Source: Nitratiruptor tergarcus DSM 16512 (GTDB lineage Bacteria > Campylobacterota > Campylobacteria > Campylobacterales > Nitratiruptoraceae). From it: a stretch of DNA of 64,000 nucleotides. The stretch spans positions 1,841,902 through 1,905,901 of the forward strand of contig NZ_AP026671.1 of assembly GCF_027946175.1 (NCBI RefSeq). The letters are read 5' to 3'. The stretch's first letter is position 1. Every line of letters starts with the position of its first letter. The notes under the pieces were generated by a model, which was given only the letters and a program-made list of their open reading frames with translations, was not told where the DNA came from and ran no database searches. A program made the position numbers and the translations under genes. Shown here piece after piece: positions 8,974 through 17,553 of this stretch.

Positions 8974-10554
8974 ATGAAAGAACCAATTAAACAAATTAGG
9001 CTATTACTTGTTTCAAATAATGAAGAGTTACAGACTCTTTTGCAAAAATATGTCAACGATTTAACAGTAGCAAAGAGTGAAGAAGAAGCTAAAAAGCAGT
9101 TTCACTCCAGTCCTGCAGATATCATTGTATGCGATCTTGCGGACTCTTTAGAGTTTTGTAAAGAGCTTAAGAAACAAGCTCCTACAGTCCCTGTAATATT
9201 TATTGGTCCAAAAGATGAGGATCTCCTTTATGAAGCGATAAATGCCCAAATTGATAGATACTTTCTCAAGCCTTATGATTTTAAACAGCTTAAAAAAACC
9301 CTACAAGAGTTTGAGACAAAGATCTTTATGCAAAAAGTAAAAGAGTACAATACTTTCATGCTTCATCAATATAAAAATGCAATTGATAGTAGCAATATTG
9401 TCTCTAAAACAGATATCAACGGCATTATTACATATGTTAATGATGAGTTTTGTAAAATTTCTGGATACACGAAAGAGGAGTTATTAGGAAAAAATCACAA
9501 TATTGTCCGCCATCCAGATGTTCCTAAAGAGAATTTCAAACGTTTTTGGGATACGATACTGTCAAAAAAGATATGGAAAGGTACAGTTAAAAACAGAGCT
9601 AAAGATGGAACAACATTTTATGTCAATACTACTGTAATACCAATTCTTGATTGGAATGGAGATATTACAGAGTTTGTTGCAATTCGCTACGATGTCACAA
9701 ATAGTGTTAAACTGCAAGAAAAACTGCAAAAAAAAGAGAGAGAGTTAGAAACACTCAATAAAGAGTTAGAAAAAAGGGTTGAAGAAAAGACGAAGCAGTT
9801 GCGAGAATTAAATCTCACTCTTGAAAAAAGAGTAGAGTGTGAAGTGACGAAAAATAGGGAAAAAGATAGAATGATGTTTCAGCAGGCTCGTCTCGCTTCA
9901 TTAGGTGAAATGCTTGGCAACATCGCACATCAATGGCGTCAACCTTTGATGGAATTGGGAATACTTCTCTATAAGATAAAAAAACTCAGCAGTGATGAAA
10001 AGATTGATGAGATTTATGAAAAAGGTACCGCAATTTTAGAGAAGATGTCGCAAACAATAAGCGATTTTCAAAATTTTTTTAGTCCTGATAAGAAAAAAGA
10101 GCGTTTTAATGTGGCAGAAGTAATTAAAAATACCCAAGCAATTATGGAAGGAGTTCTCAAAAAAAGTGGAATTGCAGTGAATTTACAATATGAAGAGGAT
10201 ATAGAGGTTGAAGGGTATAAAAACGAGTTTTCTCAAGTAATACTCAATATTATAAGCAACGCCAAAGATGCTCTCATTGATGCTAATCCTCCACAAAAAA
10301 TTATCAATATATCAATGAAAACTTCTCAAAATAGTCTGACAATAGAGATTGAAGATAATGGAGGAGGCATTTCTCCTCATATTATAGAAAAGATTTTTGA
10401 GCCATATTTTACAACCAAGCAGCATAAAAAGGGTACGGGACTTGGGCTTTATATGTCAAAGATGATAATAGAAGAGAGTATGGGAGGAGAGTTAGGGGTG
10501 AAAAATGGCAAAAGTGGTGCCAAATTTATAATAAAACTTCCTGTAAAGGTGTAA
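8974..10554 (+). CDS. Hybrid sensor histidine kinase (receiver-PAS-HisKA-HATPase)
   Basis: A 526-residue cytoplasmic kinase. An N-terminal receiver-like domain (about 8-115) has the aspartate in IIVCDLAD and the lysine in FLKPYD. It is followed by an Aer-type PAS domain (about 137-245; NGIITYVNDEFCKISGY, NIVRHPDVP), a coiled coil, a dimerisation helix with the phospho-accepting H319 in GNIAHQWRQP, and an ATPase domain with NIISNAKDAL, IEDNGGGI and GTGLGLYMSK. No membrane segment is visible, so it probably senses an internal redox or energy signal. The cognate regulator starts 2 bp downstream. Location just before ccoNOQP suggests control of respiration, which is inference. Confidence 0.88.
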   Translation: MKEPIKQIRLLLVSNNEELQTLLQKYVNDLTVAKSEEEAKKQFHSSPADIIVCDLADSLEFCKELKKQAPTVPVIFIGPKDEDLLYEAINAQIDRYFLKPYDFKQLKKTLQEFETKIFMQKVKEYNTFMLHQYKNAIDSSNIVSKTDINGIITYVNDEFCKISGYTKEELLGKNHNIVRHPDVPKENFKRFWDTILSKKIWKGTVKNRAKDGTTFYVNTTVIPILDWNGDITEFVAIRYDVTNSVKLQEKLQKKERELETLNKELEKRVEEKTKQLRELNLTLEKRVECEVTKNREKDRMMFQQARLASLGEMLGNIAHQWRQPLMELGILLYKIKKLSSDEKIDEIYEKGTAILEKMSQTISDFQNFFSPDKKKERFNVAEVIKNTQAIMEGVLKKSGIAVNLQYEEDIEVEGYKNEFSQVILNIISNAKDALIDANPPQKIINISMKTSQNSLTIEIEDNGGGISPHIIEKIFEPYFTTKQHKKGTGLGLYMSKMIIEESMGGELGVKNGKSGAKFIIKLPVKV

Positions 10555-10556
10555 AA

Positions 10557-11246
10557 ATGGATTGTGTATCAATTTTAAAAAATTTAGATGTTTTATATGT
10601 AGAAGATGAAAATCAAATAAGACAGATGATGCAAGATGTATTGCAAGAGGATTTTCACAGTTTCGATACTGCTGCAGATGGAAAAGAGGGCTTAGAAAAA
10701 TTTCAGCAAAAGCATTTCGATTGTGTTGTGACAGATATTGAAATGGAAGGAATGGATGGTCTGACATTAGCAGAAAAAATTAAAGAGATTGATGAGGATG
10801 TTGTAGTTATTCTCCTTACAGCATATAGTGAAAAAGAGAGACTGTTTAAAGCAATTGATATAGGAGTCAATAAATATCTTGTCAAACCCTTTACACCGGA
10901 AAAACTTTTGCAAACAATATGTGATATTTTTAGTAAGAAGCTAGCAAAAGAGCATATTGTAGATTTTGGTAATGGATATCTTTATAATCCACAAACTGCA
11001 CAAGTTAAAAAAGAAGATGAGGTTATAAAATTAACAAAAAAAGAGAAGCTTTTTTTAGATTTATTGCTAGAAAATCGTGAACATATTGTTTCCTTTCAAG
11101 AGATTGAAACACATGTATGGGAAGAGGGTGAATTTAGTGAAAACGCTCTTAGAACCCTTGTAAAGAGACTTCGCAAAAAACTCTTTAAAGAGCTCATTGT
11201 CAACTATTCTGGCCTCGGCTACAAGATCAACTTAAATAAGTCTTAA
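10557..11246 (+). CDS. OmpR-type response regulator
   Basis: A 229-residue regulator. The receiver domain (about 8-120) has the acceptor aspartate D60 in VVTDIEMEGMDG, the conserved threonine in LLTAYS and the lysine in YLVKPF. The C-terminal winged-helix domain (Trans_reg_C type, about 140-225) contains LTKKEKLFLDLLLEN and the recognition helix region NALRTLVKRLRKKL. It follows the kinase by 2 bp and is almost certainly its partner. The cbb3 operon starts 115 bp downstream with its own promoter and a dyad, making it a plausible target. Confidence 0.9.
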   Translation: MDCVSILKNLDVLYVEDENQIRQMMQDVLQEDFHSFDTAADGKEGLEKFQQKHFDCVVTDIEMEGMDGLTLAEKIKEIDEDVVVILLTAYSEKERLFKAIDIGVNKYLVKPFTPEKLLQTICDIFSKKLAKEHIVDFGNGYLYNPQTAQVKKEDEVIKLTKKEKLFLDLLLENREHIVSFQEIETHVWEEGEFSENALRTLVKRLRKKLFKELIVNYSGLGYKINLNKS

Positions 11247-11303
11247 ATTACAAACTAATAAAAATTTGTGTGCTGTTTAAGCTTTATTACAACTTCTTTG
11301 TCT

Positions 11304-11309
11304 TATAAT
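11304..11309 (+). promoter_or_regulatory. Candidate -10 box of the cbb3 oxidase operon
   Basis: TATAAT, 52 bp before the ccoN ATG at 11362. The ccoN ribosome site AGGAGGT lies just upstream of the ATG. Confidence 0.5.
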
Positions 11310-11325
11310 TATTCCCGTAAAGGTA

Positions 11326-11341
11326 TGTCAATTTTGTGACA
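11326..11341. promoter_or_regulatory. TGTCA-N6-TGACA dyad in the ccoN leader
   Basis: A perfect 5-bp inverted repeat with a 6-nt spacer lies about 10 bp downstream of the predicted start of transcription. The geometry resembles sites of CRP/FNR-family or other dimeric regulators, and a protein bound here would repress. The regulator is not identified. Confidence 0.35.
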
Positions 11342-11361
11342 AATTCTATAGGAGGTATTAG

Positions 11362-12825
11362 ATGCAAAATCCTGCAATCGAGTATGATTATACCGTTGCA
11401 AAGTGGTTTAGCTATTTGGCCATTTTGTTCGGTATATTGGGGATGGGTATAGGCGTATGGATTGCCTTTGAATTAGCTTTTCCTGAGCTAAACTATGTTG
11501 CTGGTGAGTATACTCTCTTTAGTCGACTTCGACCAATCCACACTAATGTAGTGGCATACGGTTTTACGCTCAGCGGTATTTGGGCTACGTGGTATTACGT
11601 AGGTCAAAGAGTTTTAAAGGTAAGTCTTGCAGAGAGTAAATTTTTGCAAGGTATTGCGAAGCTACATTTTTGGCTCTATTTCATTACTGCACTCTTGGCA
11701 GTTGTCTCTTTGCTTGTACGATATACAACTTCAAAAGAGTATGCGCAGTTTGAATGGCCTCTAGATATTCTAGTAGTAGTTATCTGGGTGCTCTGGGGTA
11801 TCTCTATTTTTGGACTTATAGGTATTAGAAGAGAAAAAACACTTTACATCTCTATGTGGTATTACATCGCAACTTTCCTTGGTGTTGCAATGCTTTACCT
11901 ATTTAATAATATGGAAGTTCCAACATATCTTATTACCGGAATGGGTGATCCACTTCATTCAGTAAGTATGTATGCTGGAACCAATGATGCGATGGTGCAA
12001 TGGTGGTTTGGACACAATGCTGTTGCGTTTGTTTTCACAGTTCCTATTATTGCAATGATCTATTACTATTTACCAAAAGAGTCTGGACAACCAGTTTATT
12101 CATATAAACTTTCACTTTTATCTTTTTGGGGATTGATGTTTGTATATCTTTGGGCTGGTGGCCACCACTTGATCTACTCTACAGTACCTGATTGGATGCA
12201 AACTATGGGTTCAATCTTTTCTGTTATCCTTATTTTGCCTTCTTGGGGTAGTGCACTCAACATGCTTCTTACAATGAAGGGTGAATGGGGACAATTAAAA
12301 GAGAATCCACTTATCAAATTCATGGTTCTAGCATCAACATTCTATATGCTTAGTACACTTGAAGGTCCTATTCAGTCAATCAAATCAGTCAATGCACTTG
12401 CACACTTTACAGACTGGATTCCAGGACACGTACATGATGGTACTCTTGGATGGGTTGGATTTATGATCATTGCAGCTATTATGCATATGGCTCCAAGATT
12501 TTATAAACGAGAAATTTACAGCAAAAAACTTCTAGAAATGCAGTTTTGGCTTCAAACAACAGGTATCGTACTTTATTTCTCAAGCATGTGGATTGCTGGT
12601 ATTACACAGGGTATGATGTGGAGAGCAGTTGACCAATATGGTAACCTAGCATACTCATTCATCGATACTGTTACAGTTCTTCACCCATACTATACACTAA
12701 GAGGTATTGGGGGACTCTTTTATTTCATAGGTCTATTTATGTGGGCATATAATTTCTATAAAACAATGACAGCGGCAAAAGCGATTGAGAAAGAACCTCA
12801 ATTTGCTTCACCGATGGCAGCATAA
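11362..12825 (+). CDS. ccoN: cbb3-type cytochrome c oxidase subunit I
   Basis: CcoN (487 residues) is the catalytic haem-copper subunit of the high-affinity cbb3 oxidase, with about 12 membrane helices. Ligand-bearing segments are visible: RPIHTNVVAYGF (low-spin haem), WWFGHNAVAFVF with AGGHHLIYS (copper B and histidine cluster) and DWIPGHVHDGTLGWVGF (high-spin haem). It heads the ccoNOQP operon in the inner membrane and reduces oxygen at low concentration. A strong AGGAGGT ribosome site precedes the ATG. ccoO follows 11 bp after the stop. Confidence 0.97.
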   Translation: MQNPAIEYDYTVAKWFSYLAILFGILGMGIGVWIAFELAFPELNYVAGEYTLFSRLRPIHTNVVAYGFTLSGIWATWYYVGQRVLKVSLAESKFLQGIAKLHFWLYFITALLAVVSLLVRYTTSKEYAQFEWPLDILVVVIWVLWGISIFGLIGIRREKTLYISMWYYIATFLGVAMLYLFNNMEVPTYLITGMGDPLHSVSMYAGTNDAMVQWWFGHNAVAFVFTVPIIAMIYYYLPKESGQPVYSYKLSLLSFWGLMFVYLWAGGHHLIYSTVPDWMQTMGSIFSVILILPSWGSALNMLLTMKGEWGQLKENPLIKFMVLASTFYMLSTLEGPIQSIKSVNALAHFTDWIPGHVHDGTLGWVGFMIIAAIMHMAPRFYKREIYSKKLLEMQFWLQTTGIVLYFSSMWIAGITQGMMWRAVDQYGNLAYSFIDTVTVLHPYYTLRGIGGLFYFIGLFMWAYNFYKTMTAAKAIEKEPQFASPMAA

Positions 12826-12836
12826 GGAGGCGAAAT

Positions 12837-13520
12837 ATGTTTGGATGGTTAGAAAGAAACCCGTTTTTCTTTGCAGTCGGTGTATTTGTAGTCATTGCTT
12901 TTGCTGGGCTTATCGAAATCGTTCCAGATTTCGCCCAGCAATCACGTCCAGTAGTTGGGGCAAAACCTTATAGTTTACTCGAGCTTGCTGGTAGACAGGT
13001 ATATATTAAAGATAGTTGTAATGCGTGTCATTCACAGCTTATTCGACCATTTAAGAGTGAAACTGACCGCTATGGTATGTATAGTCTCAATGGTGAATAT
13101 GCGTATGATAGGCCATTCCTTTGGGGCTCTAAAAGAACTGGACCAGATCTTCATAGAGTTGGTAACTATCGTACTAGTGATTGGCATGCAAACCATATGT
13201 GGGATCCAACAAGCGTAGTTCCAGGATCTATCATGCCAGCATATAAACATATGTTTACAAATGTAACTGATCTTGAAACTGCCTATGCAGAGGCATTAAC
13301 TGTGAAAAAAGTATTCAATGTGCCATATGATAAAGATATTGACGGCGATGGCAAAGTAGATGTTCCTCTTGGAAGTTTTGAAGAAGCGAAAAAAAGAGCA
13401 TTTGATTATGCTCTCAAAGTTGCTGAGGAAACAAAGCGTCAAGATCTTGTAGATATGGTAAAACAGGGAAAAATTCCTGAAATTGTGGCGCTTATAGCAT
13501 ATCTTAACAGGTTGCAATAA
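12837..13520 (+). CDS. ccoO: cbb3-type cytochrome c oxidase subunit II (mono-haem)
   Basis: CcoO (227 residues) has one N-terminal membrane anchor (FFFAVGVFVVIAFAGLIEIVP) and a periplasmic mono-haem cytochrome c domain with DSCNACHSQLI. The methionine ligand is probably in GSIMPAYKHM. It relays electrons between CcoP and CcoN. The start has an AAGGAGG ribosome site. Its stop overlaps the ccoQ ATG by one base (TAATGG), indicating coupled translation. A DxDGDG-like calcium-type loop (DKDIDGDGKVDV, near residue 165) is present and its role is unknown. Confidence 0.96.
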   Translation: MFGWLERNPFFFAVGVFVVIAFAGLIEIVPDFAQQSRPVVGAKPYSLLELAGRQVYIKDSCNACHSQLIRPFKSETDRYGMYSLNGEYAYDRPFLWGSKRTGPDLHRVGNYRTSDWHANHMWDPTSVVPGSIMPAYKHMFTNVTDLETAYAEALTVKKVFNVPYDKDIDGDGKVDVPLGSFEEAKKRAFDYALKVAEETKRQDLVDMVKQGKIPEIVALIAYLNRLQ

Positions 13521-13729
13521 TGGATGCAAAAACCATACAGGGAGTAATGTATATAGTATTTATCATTATTCTCACATTCATTCTGTATGGTTACATTATG
13601 CACCTCTATCGCAGTGAGAAAAAAGGTAAACGCAATTATGAAAAGTATGGGAAGATGGCGCTCGATGACGAGCTTTCATCTCCTCCAGTAGAGCCTTTAG
13701 AAGAAGAAAAAAGTAAGGAGTCAAAATGA
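13520..13729 (+). CDS. ccoQ: cbb3 oxidase small subunit CcoQ
   Basis: A 69-residue single-helix membrane protein (MYIVFIIILTFILYGYIMHLY) with a charged cytoplasmic tail, lying exactly where CcoQ sits between ccoO and ccoP. CcoQ stabilises the oxidase complex. Start and stop overlap the neighbouring genes by 1 and 4 bases. Confidence 0.88.
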   Translation: MDAKTIQGVMYIVFIIILTFILYGYIMHLYRSEKKGKRNYEKYGKMALDDELSSPPVEPLEEEKSKESK

Positions 13730-14571
13730 ATTGGTTAAGCGATAATGTCAACCAGTTGGCTCTGCTTGGTGCTGCCGCTATTTTGATTTTGACAATAGGT
13801 GTCGCAGCAAAATACTTCAAGCAGATAAAAGAAGGTAAAAGTGAAGGGGTTCTCAAGGAAGAGAACTGGGATGGTATAGGTGAGTATAAAAACAATTCTC
13901 CTATTGGCTGGTCTTTAGCTTTTATAGGAACAATAATCTGGGGTGTATGGTATTGGCTTGTTGGATATCCTCTCAATGCATATTCTCAAATTGGCGAATA
14001 TAACGAAGAAGTTGCAGCACATGCAGCAAAGTTTGAAAGCAAATGGGCAAATCCAACAAAAGAGGATCTCCTTGGTATGGGTGAAGGTGTTTTTTTAGTA
14101 CAATGTTCACCATGTCACGGCATTGATGGAACAGGAATTGAGGGAAAAGCACAAGACTTGACTAGACGTCTACTTAAAAAAGAGGTTCTTGATGTTATAA
14201 ATAGAGGTTCAGAAGCGTTGGGAAATCCAAATGGACAATTTGGGTATCAACTAGGTATGATGCCTCCAGGACTTCTTTCAGGTGCCGATGCTGAAGCAGT
14301 TGCAGAGTATGTTGCCAATGGTTTCAAAGGTAATGACAAAGGTGCAGAACTATTCCAAACTGCATGTGCAAGTTGCCATGGACCTGATGGTAAAGGTATG
14401 AACGGCATGGCACCAAACTTGAGAGAGTACGACGATACAATCATTTCAAAAGTACTTGAAAATGGAAAACACGGTATCATTGGAAAAATGCCATCATTCA
14501 AAGGTAGACTTACTCCAGTACAACAAAAAGCGGTAGCAACATATATCCGCTCACTAAGTGAAGGAGCGTAA
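13726..14571 (+). CDS. ccoP: cbb3-type cytochrome c oxidase subunit III (di-haem)
   Basis: CcoP (281 residues) starts with two hydrophobic segments (NQLALLGAAAILILTIGVAAKYF and IGWSLAFIGTIIWGVWYWLVGYPL, the CcoP_N type). It continues with two cytochrome c domains marked by VQCSPCHGIDGTG and TACASCHGPDGKG. It receives electrons from bc1 via soluble or lipoprotein cytochromes and passes them to CcoO. Length is typical. ATGA overlap with ccoQ shows coupling. The DUF4006 gene follows 1 bp after the stop. Confidence 0.96.
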   Translation: MNWLSDNVNQLALLGAAAILILTIGVAAKYFKQIKEGKSEGVLKEENWDGIGEYKNNSPIGWSLAFIGTIIWGVWYWLVGYPLNAYSQIGEYNEEVAAHAAKFESKWANPTKEDLLGMGEGVFLVQCSPCHGIDGTGIEGKAQDLTRRLLKKEVLDVINRGSEALGNPNGQFGYQLGMMPPGLLSGADAEAVAEYVANGFKGNDKGAELFQTACASCHGPDGKGMNGMAPNLREYDDTIISKVLENGKHGIIGKMPSFKGRLTPVQQKAVATYIRSLSEGA

Positions 14572-14572
14572 A

Positions 14573-14833
14573 ATGGAAGGAAGAAGTATTTGGTCATTCC
14601 ATGGCCTTACAGGATATTTTATAGCAGTAGCTCTATTGCTTAGTATTTTGGCATTTCTTTCAACAGCTGCTATCAAAACACAAAGTGCTACGGCGCAGCA
14701 AAGTTATGAGGTTAAAGATCCTTTAGGCATCAAAAAATTTGGTCCAGATCTTGAAAACGAGAAGCATATAATAGTACATGGTACACCTGTTGGTGGAGAT
14801 AAACTTCATAAATATCAATTTGTAACGAAGTGA
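14573..14833 (+). CDS. DUF4006 family small membrane protein
   Basis: An 86-residue protein with one membrane helix (GYFIAVALLLSILAFLSTAAI) and a short C-terminal tail rich in charged residues. Genes of this type (DUF4006) follow ccoP in Campylobacterota, so a role as a cbb3 accessory or stabilising subunit is likely but unproven. The ATG at 14573 is preferred over an upstream in-frame GTG, because AAGGAG at 14561-14566 is spaced correctly for it. Confidence 0.75.
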   Translation: MEGRSIWSFHGLTGYFIAVALLLSILAFLSTAAIKTQSATAQQSYEVKDPLGIKKFGPDLENEKHIIVHGTPVGGDKLHKYQFVTK

Positions 14834-14837
14834 TACA

Positions 14838-16271
14838 ATGACACAGGCAGCACCAAAACCGAACCGAGCCAAGGAGTACCTCAAGAACTGGATACCATAC
14901 AGATACAAGAGGTATATAGTATTTGGGCTCGTAACAGTAATCAGTTTGGTGCTGCCGTGGATACGAATAAACGGTAATCACTTCTTTTTGTTAAACTTTG
15001 ATCATAAACAGCTGCACCTCTTTTTCGTGCGCTTTGATATGCAAGAGCTCTACTTGATGCCGTTCTTGCTTTGGATCTTGTTTTTTGGGATCTTCTTTAT
15101 TACCACTCTAGGAGGGCGTGTCTGGTGTGGATGGAGCTGTCCACAGACAATCTTTCGTGTGATTTATAGAGACTTAATAGAGACAAAACTGCTGCATCTG
15201 AGAAAAAGAATTAGTAATAAGCAAATTGAGCCAGATATGAGTAAACCAGAGAATAAGGTGAAAAAGCTTATAGCAATCTTGCTCTGGTCAGTTCTAGCTT
15301 TCATCGCAGCAGCAGATTTTATCTGGTACTTCGTACCACCAGAGGACTTTTTCCAATATATTCAAGATCCGGCAAACCATACCATTTTAATGGGATTTTG
15401 GATTGGAACTGCTCTCTTTTTAATCGCAGATGTAGTATTTATTAAAGAGAATTTCTGTATCTATATCTGTCCTTACGCAAGAGTGCAGTCGGTGCTCTAT
15501 GATGAAGACACCTTCCAAACAGTCTATGACTATAAAAGAGGTGGACGCATCTATGATGAGCATGGAAACCTCATAGTGCATAATAAAAAAGAGCTCAAAG
15601 CTCAAAAAGAGGAAGCTGAGTGTACCTTGTGTGAATCGTGCGTAAAAGTGTGTCCTACCCATATCGATATACGTAAAGGGATGCAGCTAGAGTGCATCAA
15701 CTGCTTAGAGTGTGCAGATGCATGTACAAAAGTGATGGGAGCTTTAGGAAAAGAGAGCTTGGTGCGCTGGACAAGTTACCATGCATTAGAGACTGGTGAG
15801 AAGACAAGAGTCTTTCGCTTTAGAATCATTGCATATATTGTTATGCTCACTATTGCATTTGTAGCACTCTTTTGGATGGGAAGTAAAAAAGAGCATATGC
15901 TTCTCAATATCAATAGAACAAGCCAGCTCTATAAAATAGAGCCAGATGGGAGAGTAAAAAATACATACGTATTCCTCTTCCAAAATACAGAGAATAAAAA
16001 GCATAAGTACTACTTTGAAATAGTAAACAATAAAGATATTAAGATTGCAAGACCAAGTAAACCATTTAGTGTTATACCTGGTAAAAAAGTGAAAAAAGTT
16101 GTCATACTCTATACAGATAAGGTATTGGTAAAAAACACACAAAAAGATACACCAATACCAATCAAGATCAAAGCTTATGCGGTTGATGATCCGAAAAAGA
16201 TTGTGGTCTATAGAGATACGATCTTTGTCTTCCCTCGTTGGGATATTTATCAAAAACATATTAAAAAATAG
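14838..16271 (+). CDS. ccoG: cbb3 oxidase accessory ferredoxin-type protein CcoG
   Basis: CcoG/FixG (477 residues) is a membrane-bound iron-sulfur protein, reported to reduce copper for cbb3 assembly. It has several membrane helices, the CGWSCPQT motif near residue 97, and a double 4Fe-4S ferredoxin domain (CTLCESCVKVCP and CINCLECADAC, about 260-300). A C-terminal helix is followed by the periplasmic immunoglobulin-like FixG domain. It lies 4 bp after the DUF4006 gene in the same operon. A copper role fits the copper receptor upstream. Confidence 0.95.
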   Translation: MTQAAPKPNRAKEYLKNWIPYRYKRYIVFGLVTVISLVLPWIRINGNHFFLLNFDHKQLHLFFVRFDMQELYLMPFLLWILFFGIFFITTLGGRVWCGWSCPQTIFRVIYRDLIETKLLHLRKRISNKQIEPDMSKPENKVKKLIAILLWSVLAFIAAADFIWYFVPPEDFFQYIQDPANHTILMGFWIGTALFLIADVVFIKENFCIYICPYARVQSVLYDEDTFQTVYDYKRGGRIYDEHGNLIVHNKKELKAQKEEAECTLCESCVKVCPTHIDIRKGMQLECINCLECADACTKVMGALGKESLVRWTSYHALETGEKTRVFRFRIIAYIVMLTIAFVALFWMGSKKEHMLLNINRTSQLYKIEPDGRVKNTYVFLFQNTENKKHKYYFEIVNNKDIKIARPSKPFSVIPGKKVKKVVILYTDKVLVKNTQKDTPIPIKIKAYAVDDPKKIVVYRDTIFVFPRWDIYQKHIKK

Positions 16272-16280
16272 GAGGATATC

Positions 16281-16382
16281 ATGGTAGATAAACTCGAAGC
16301 AATTATTGCATGGATGCTTCTCGGTACGGCAATTATTACTCTTTGGGCAGTTGCAACTCCACATCACGCTTATGTAGGTTGA
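16281..16382 (+). CDS. 33-residue single-helix membrane peptide in the cbb3 operon
   Basis: A short open frame, ATG 16281 to TGA 16380-16382, encodes a peptide beginning MVDKLEAIIAWMLLGTAI and ending ATPHHAYVG. It has a near-ideal GGAGG ribosome site at 16271-16275 with 5-nt spacing, one membrane helix, and a short tail with two histidines. The next gene starts at its stop (TGATG). The ribosome site and coupling make it a credible gene. It is the size of tiny oxidase subunits such as CcoM or CydX, but I cannot assign it to a named family. Confidence 0.65.
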   Translation: MVDKLEAIIAWMLLGTAIITLWAVATPHHAYVG

Positions 16383-16990
16383 TGCCGTTGCAAGGTTTTT
16401 TTCAAAGGGCTTTTTTTGCCCTTTTCCTCTTAAGTACGTTGTTGTTTGGTGTTACACAAAACTTTATTCTTCTTAATGAAAATATTCTCCCTCAAAAGAC
16501 AATCGAGAAGATCAATGCAATAGGAAATGAGCTCTATCAAAAGACTGGAGTTGGCGTTTTTGTAGCTGTTGTAAAAAAAATGCCTACTAAAAAAATTGTA
16601 GATTTTGAAAAGCAATTAACAAAAAAACTACAAGCTCCTTATGTATTATTGACATTAAGTGTTCAAGACAAGAAAGTAGATATTGTCAGTTCAAAAGATT
16701 TAGAAAGCAGTTTTGATAAAGAGGAGATTTTAAGTCCTCTTCCATGGAAAGGAAGTATTATTCCTCTACTCACTGCACACTTTAAAAATCAAAATGCTGC
16801 TATTGAAGCAGCAATCTTAAATGGTTATTCCGAAATAGCAGAGCAAATAGCAAAATATAAAAATGTTAATCTTAAAGAGGCTATAGGAAATACGAATAGA
16901 AATATTTATTATTGGTTGCGTATTCTCTTTTACTCTATAATAGCGTTGATTGTTTTAAATTTTATTTATAGGAGATATATAAAAGGATGA
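16382..16990 (+). CDS. TPM-domain-like membrane protein in the cbb3 operon
   Basis: A 202-residue protein with an N-terminal signal-like segment (RAFFALFLLSTLLFGV), an extracytoplasmic domain resembling the TPM fold (INAIGNELYQKTGVGVFVAVV) and a C-terminal helix (ILFYSIIALIVLNFIYR) followed by a basic tail. TPM proteins are often linked to photosystem or membrane-complex assembly. Its position between ccoG and the FixH-like gene suggests oxidase assembly. The ATG at 16382 overlaps the stop of the 33-residue gene. An earlier ATG at 16310 would run through that gene out of frame and is unlikely. Confidence 0.65.
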   Translation: MPLQGFFQRAFFALFLLSTLLFGVTQNFILLNENILPQKTIEKINAIGNELYQKTGVGVFVAVVKKMPTKKIVDFEKQLTKKLQAPYVLLTLSVQDKKVDIVSSKDLESSFDKEEILSPLPWKGSIIPLLTAHFKNQNAAIEAAILNGYSEIAEQIAKYKNVNLKEAIGNTNRNIYYWLRILFYSIIALIVLNFIYRRYIKG

Positions 16991-17484
16991 ATAAAAACTA
17001 TTGGCCTCATTTTATAATAGGACTTGTACTATTTGCAATTGGATTAGGCGTATGGACAGTTAAAACCGCAATAGATAACCCAGTAGAATTAGATGATACA
17101 TATATGATGAAATATCAGCAGGTAGATAAAAATATCTATAATATTATGAAAATGAAAAAAGAGTTTAGTAAAAAATATAAGGTTGTACTACTAACAACAA
17201 AACTTGATTACCCAAATGCTACATTTCAATTTAAAATTTTGACTAAAGATGGAAAACCTGTAAGTGATGCTAAAGCAATGGTGCTTTTTACAAGACCAGA
17301 TACTTCCAAATATGATATCAAAAAAAATGCAGAAGTAAAGAATGGTATGTATACGGTACGAGTGAAGCTTCCTCTGGCTGGAAGATGGAATGTGCTACTA
17401 AAAATCGAAGAAGGTAAGCTAACTGTTTATGAGAAATATAAGCTCTCCACACTTCGCGAAATGAAAAAGCTTAAAAATAGCTAA
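16987..17484 (+). CDS. FixH/CcoH-like cbb3 assembly protein
   Basis: A 165-residue protein with an N-terminal membrane helix (PHFIIGLVLFAIGLGVWTV) and a periplasmic domain with the FixH pattern: IDNPVELDDTYMMKYQQVDKN followed by beta strands such as GMYTVRVKLPLAGRWNVLL. CcoH is needed for assembly and stability of cbb3 oxidase. Its ATG overlaps the stop of the upstream gene (ATGA-type overlap). It ends the ccoN-to-FixH run. A new promoter for rplM follows. Confidence 0.8.
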   Translation: MNKNYWPHFIIGLVLFAIGLGVWTVKTAIDNPVELDDTYMMKYQQVDKNIYNIMKMKKEFSKKYKVVLLTTKLDYPNATFQFKILTKDGKPVSDAKAMVLFTRPDTSKYDIKKNAEVKNGMYTVRVKLPLAGRWNVLLKIEEGKLTVYEKYKLSTLREMKKLKNS

Positions 17485-17513
17485 AATTAAGCAAAATATA
17501 AGCATTAAGCAAG

Positions 17514-17519
17514 TACAAT
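17514..17519 (+). promoter_or_regulatory. Candidate -10 box of the rplM-rpsI operon
   Basis: TACAAT lies 34 bp before the rplM ATG at 17554. Confidence 0.4.
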
Positions 17520-17553
17520 CTCACTCATCAAAACTGCTAAAGGGTTGAAAAAG

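Noticed and set aside
16310-16990. TPM-like gene starting at ATG 16310
   Set aside because: The extra 24 residues run out of frame across the 33-residue gene and give no signal peptide. ATG 16382 gives one.
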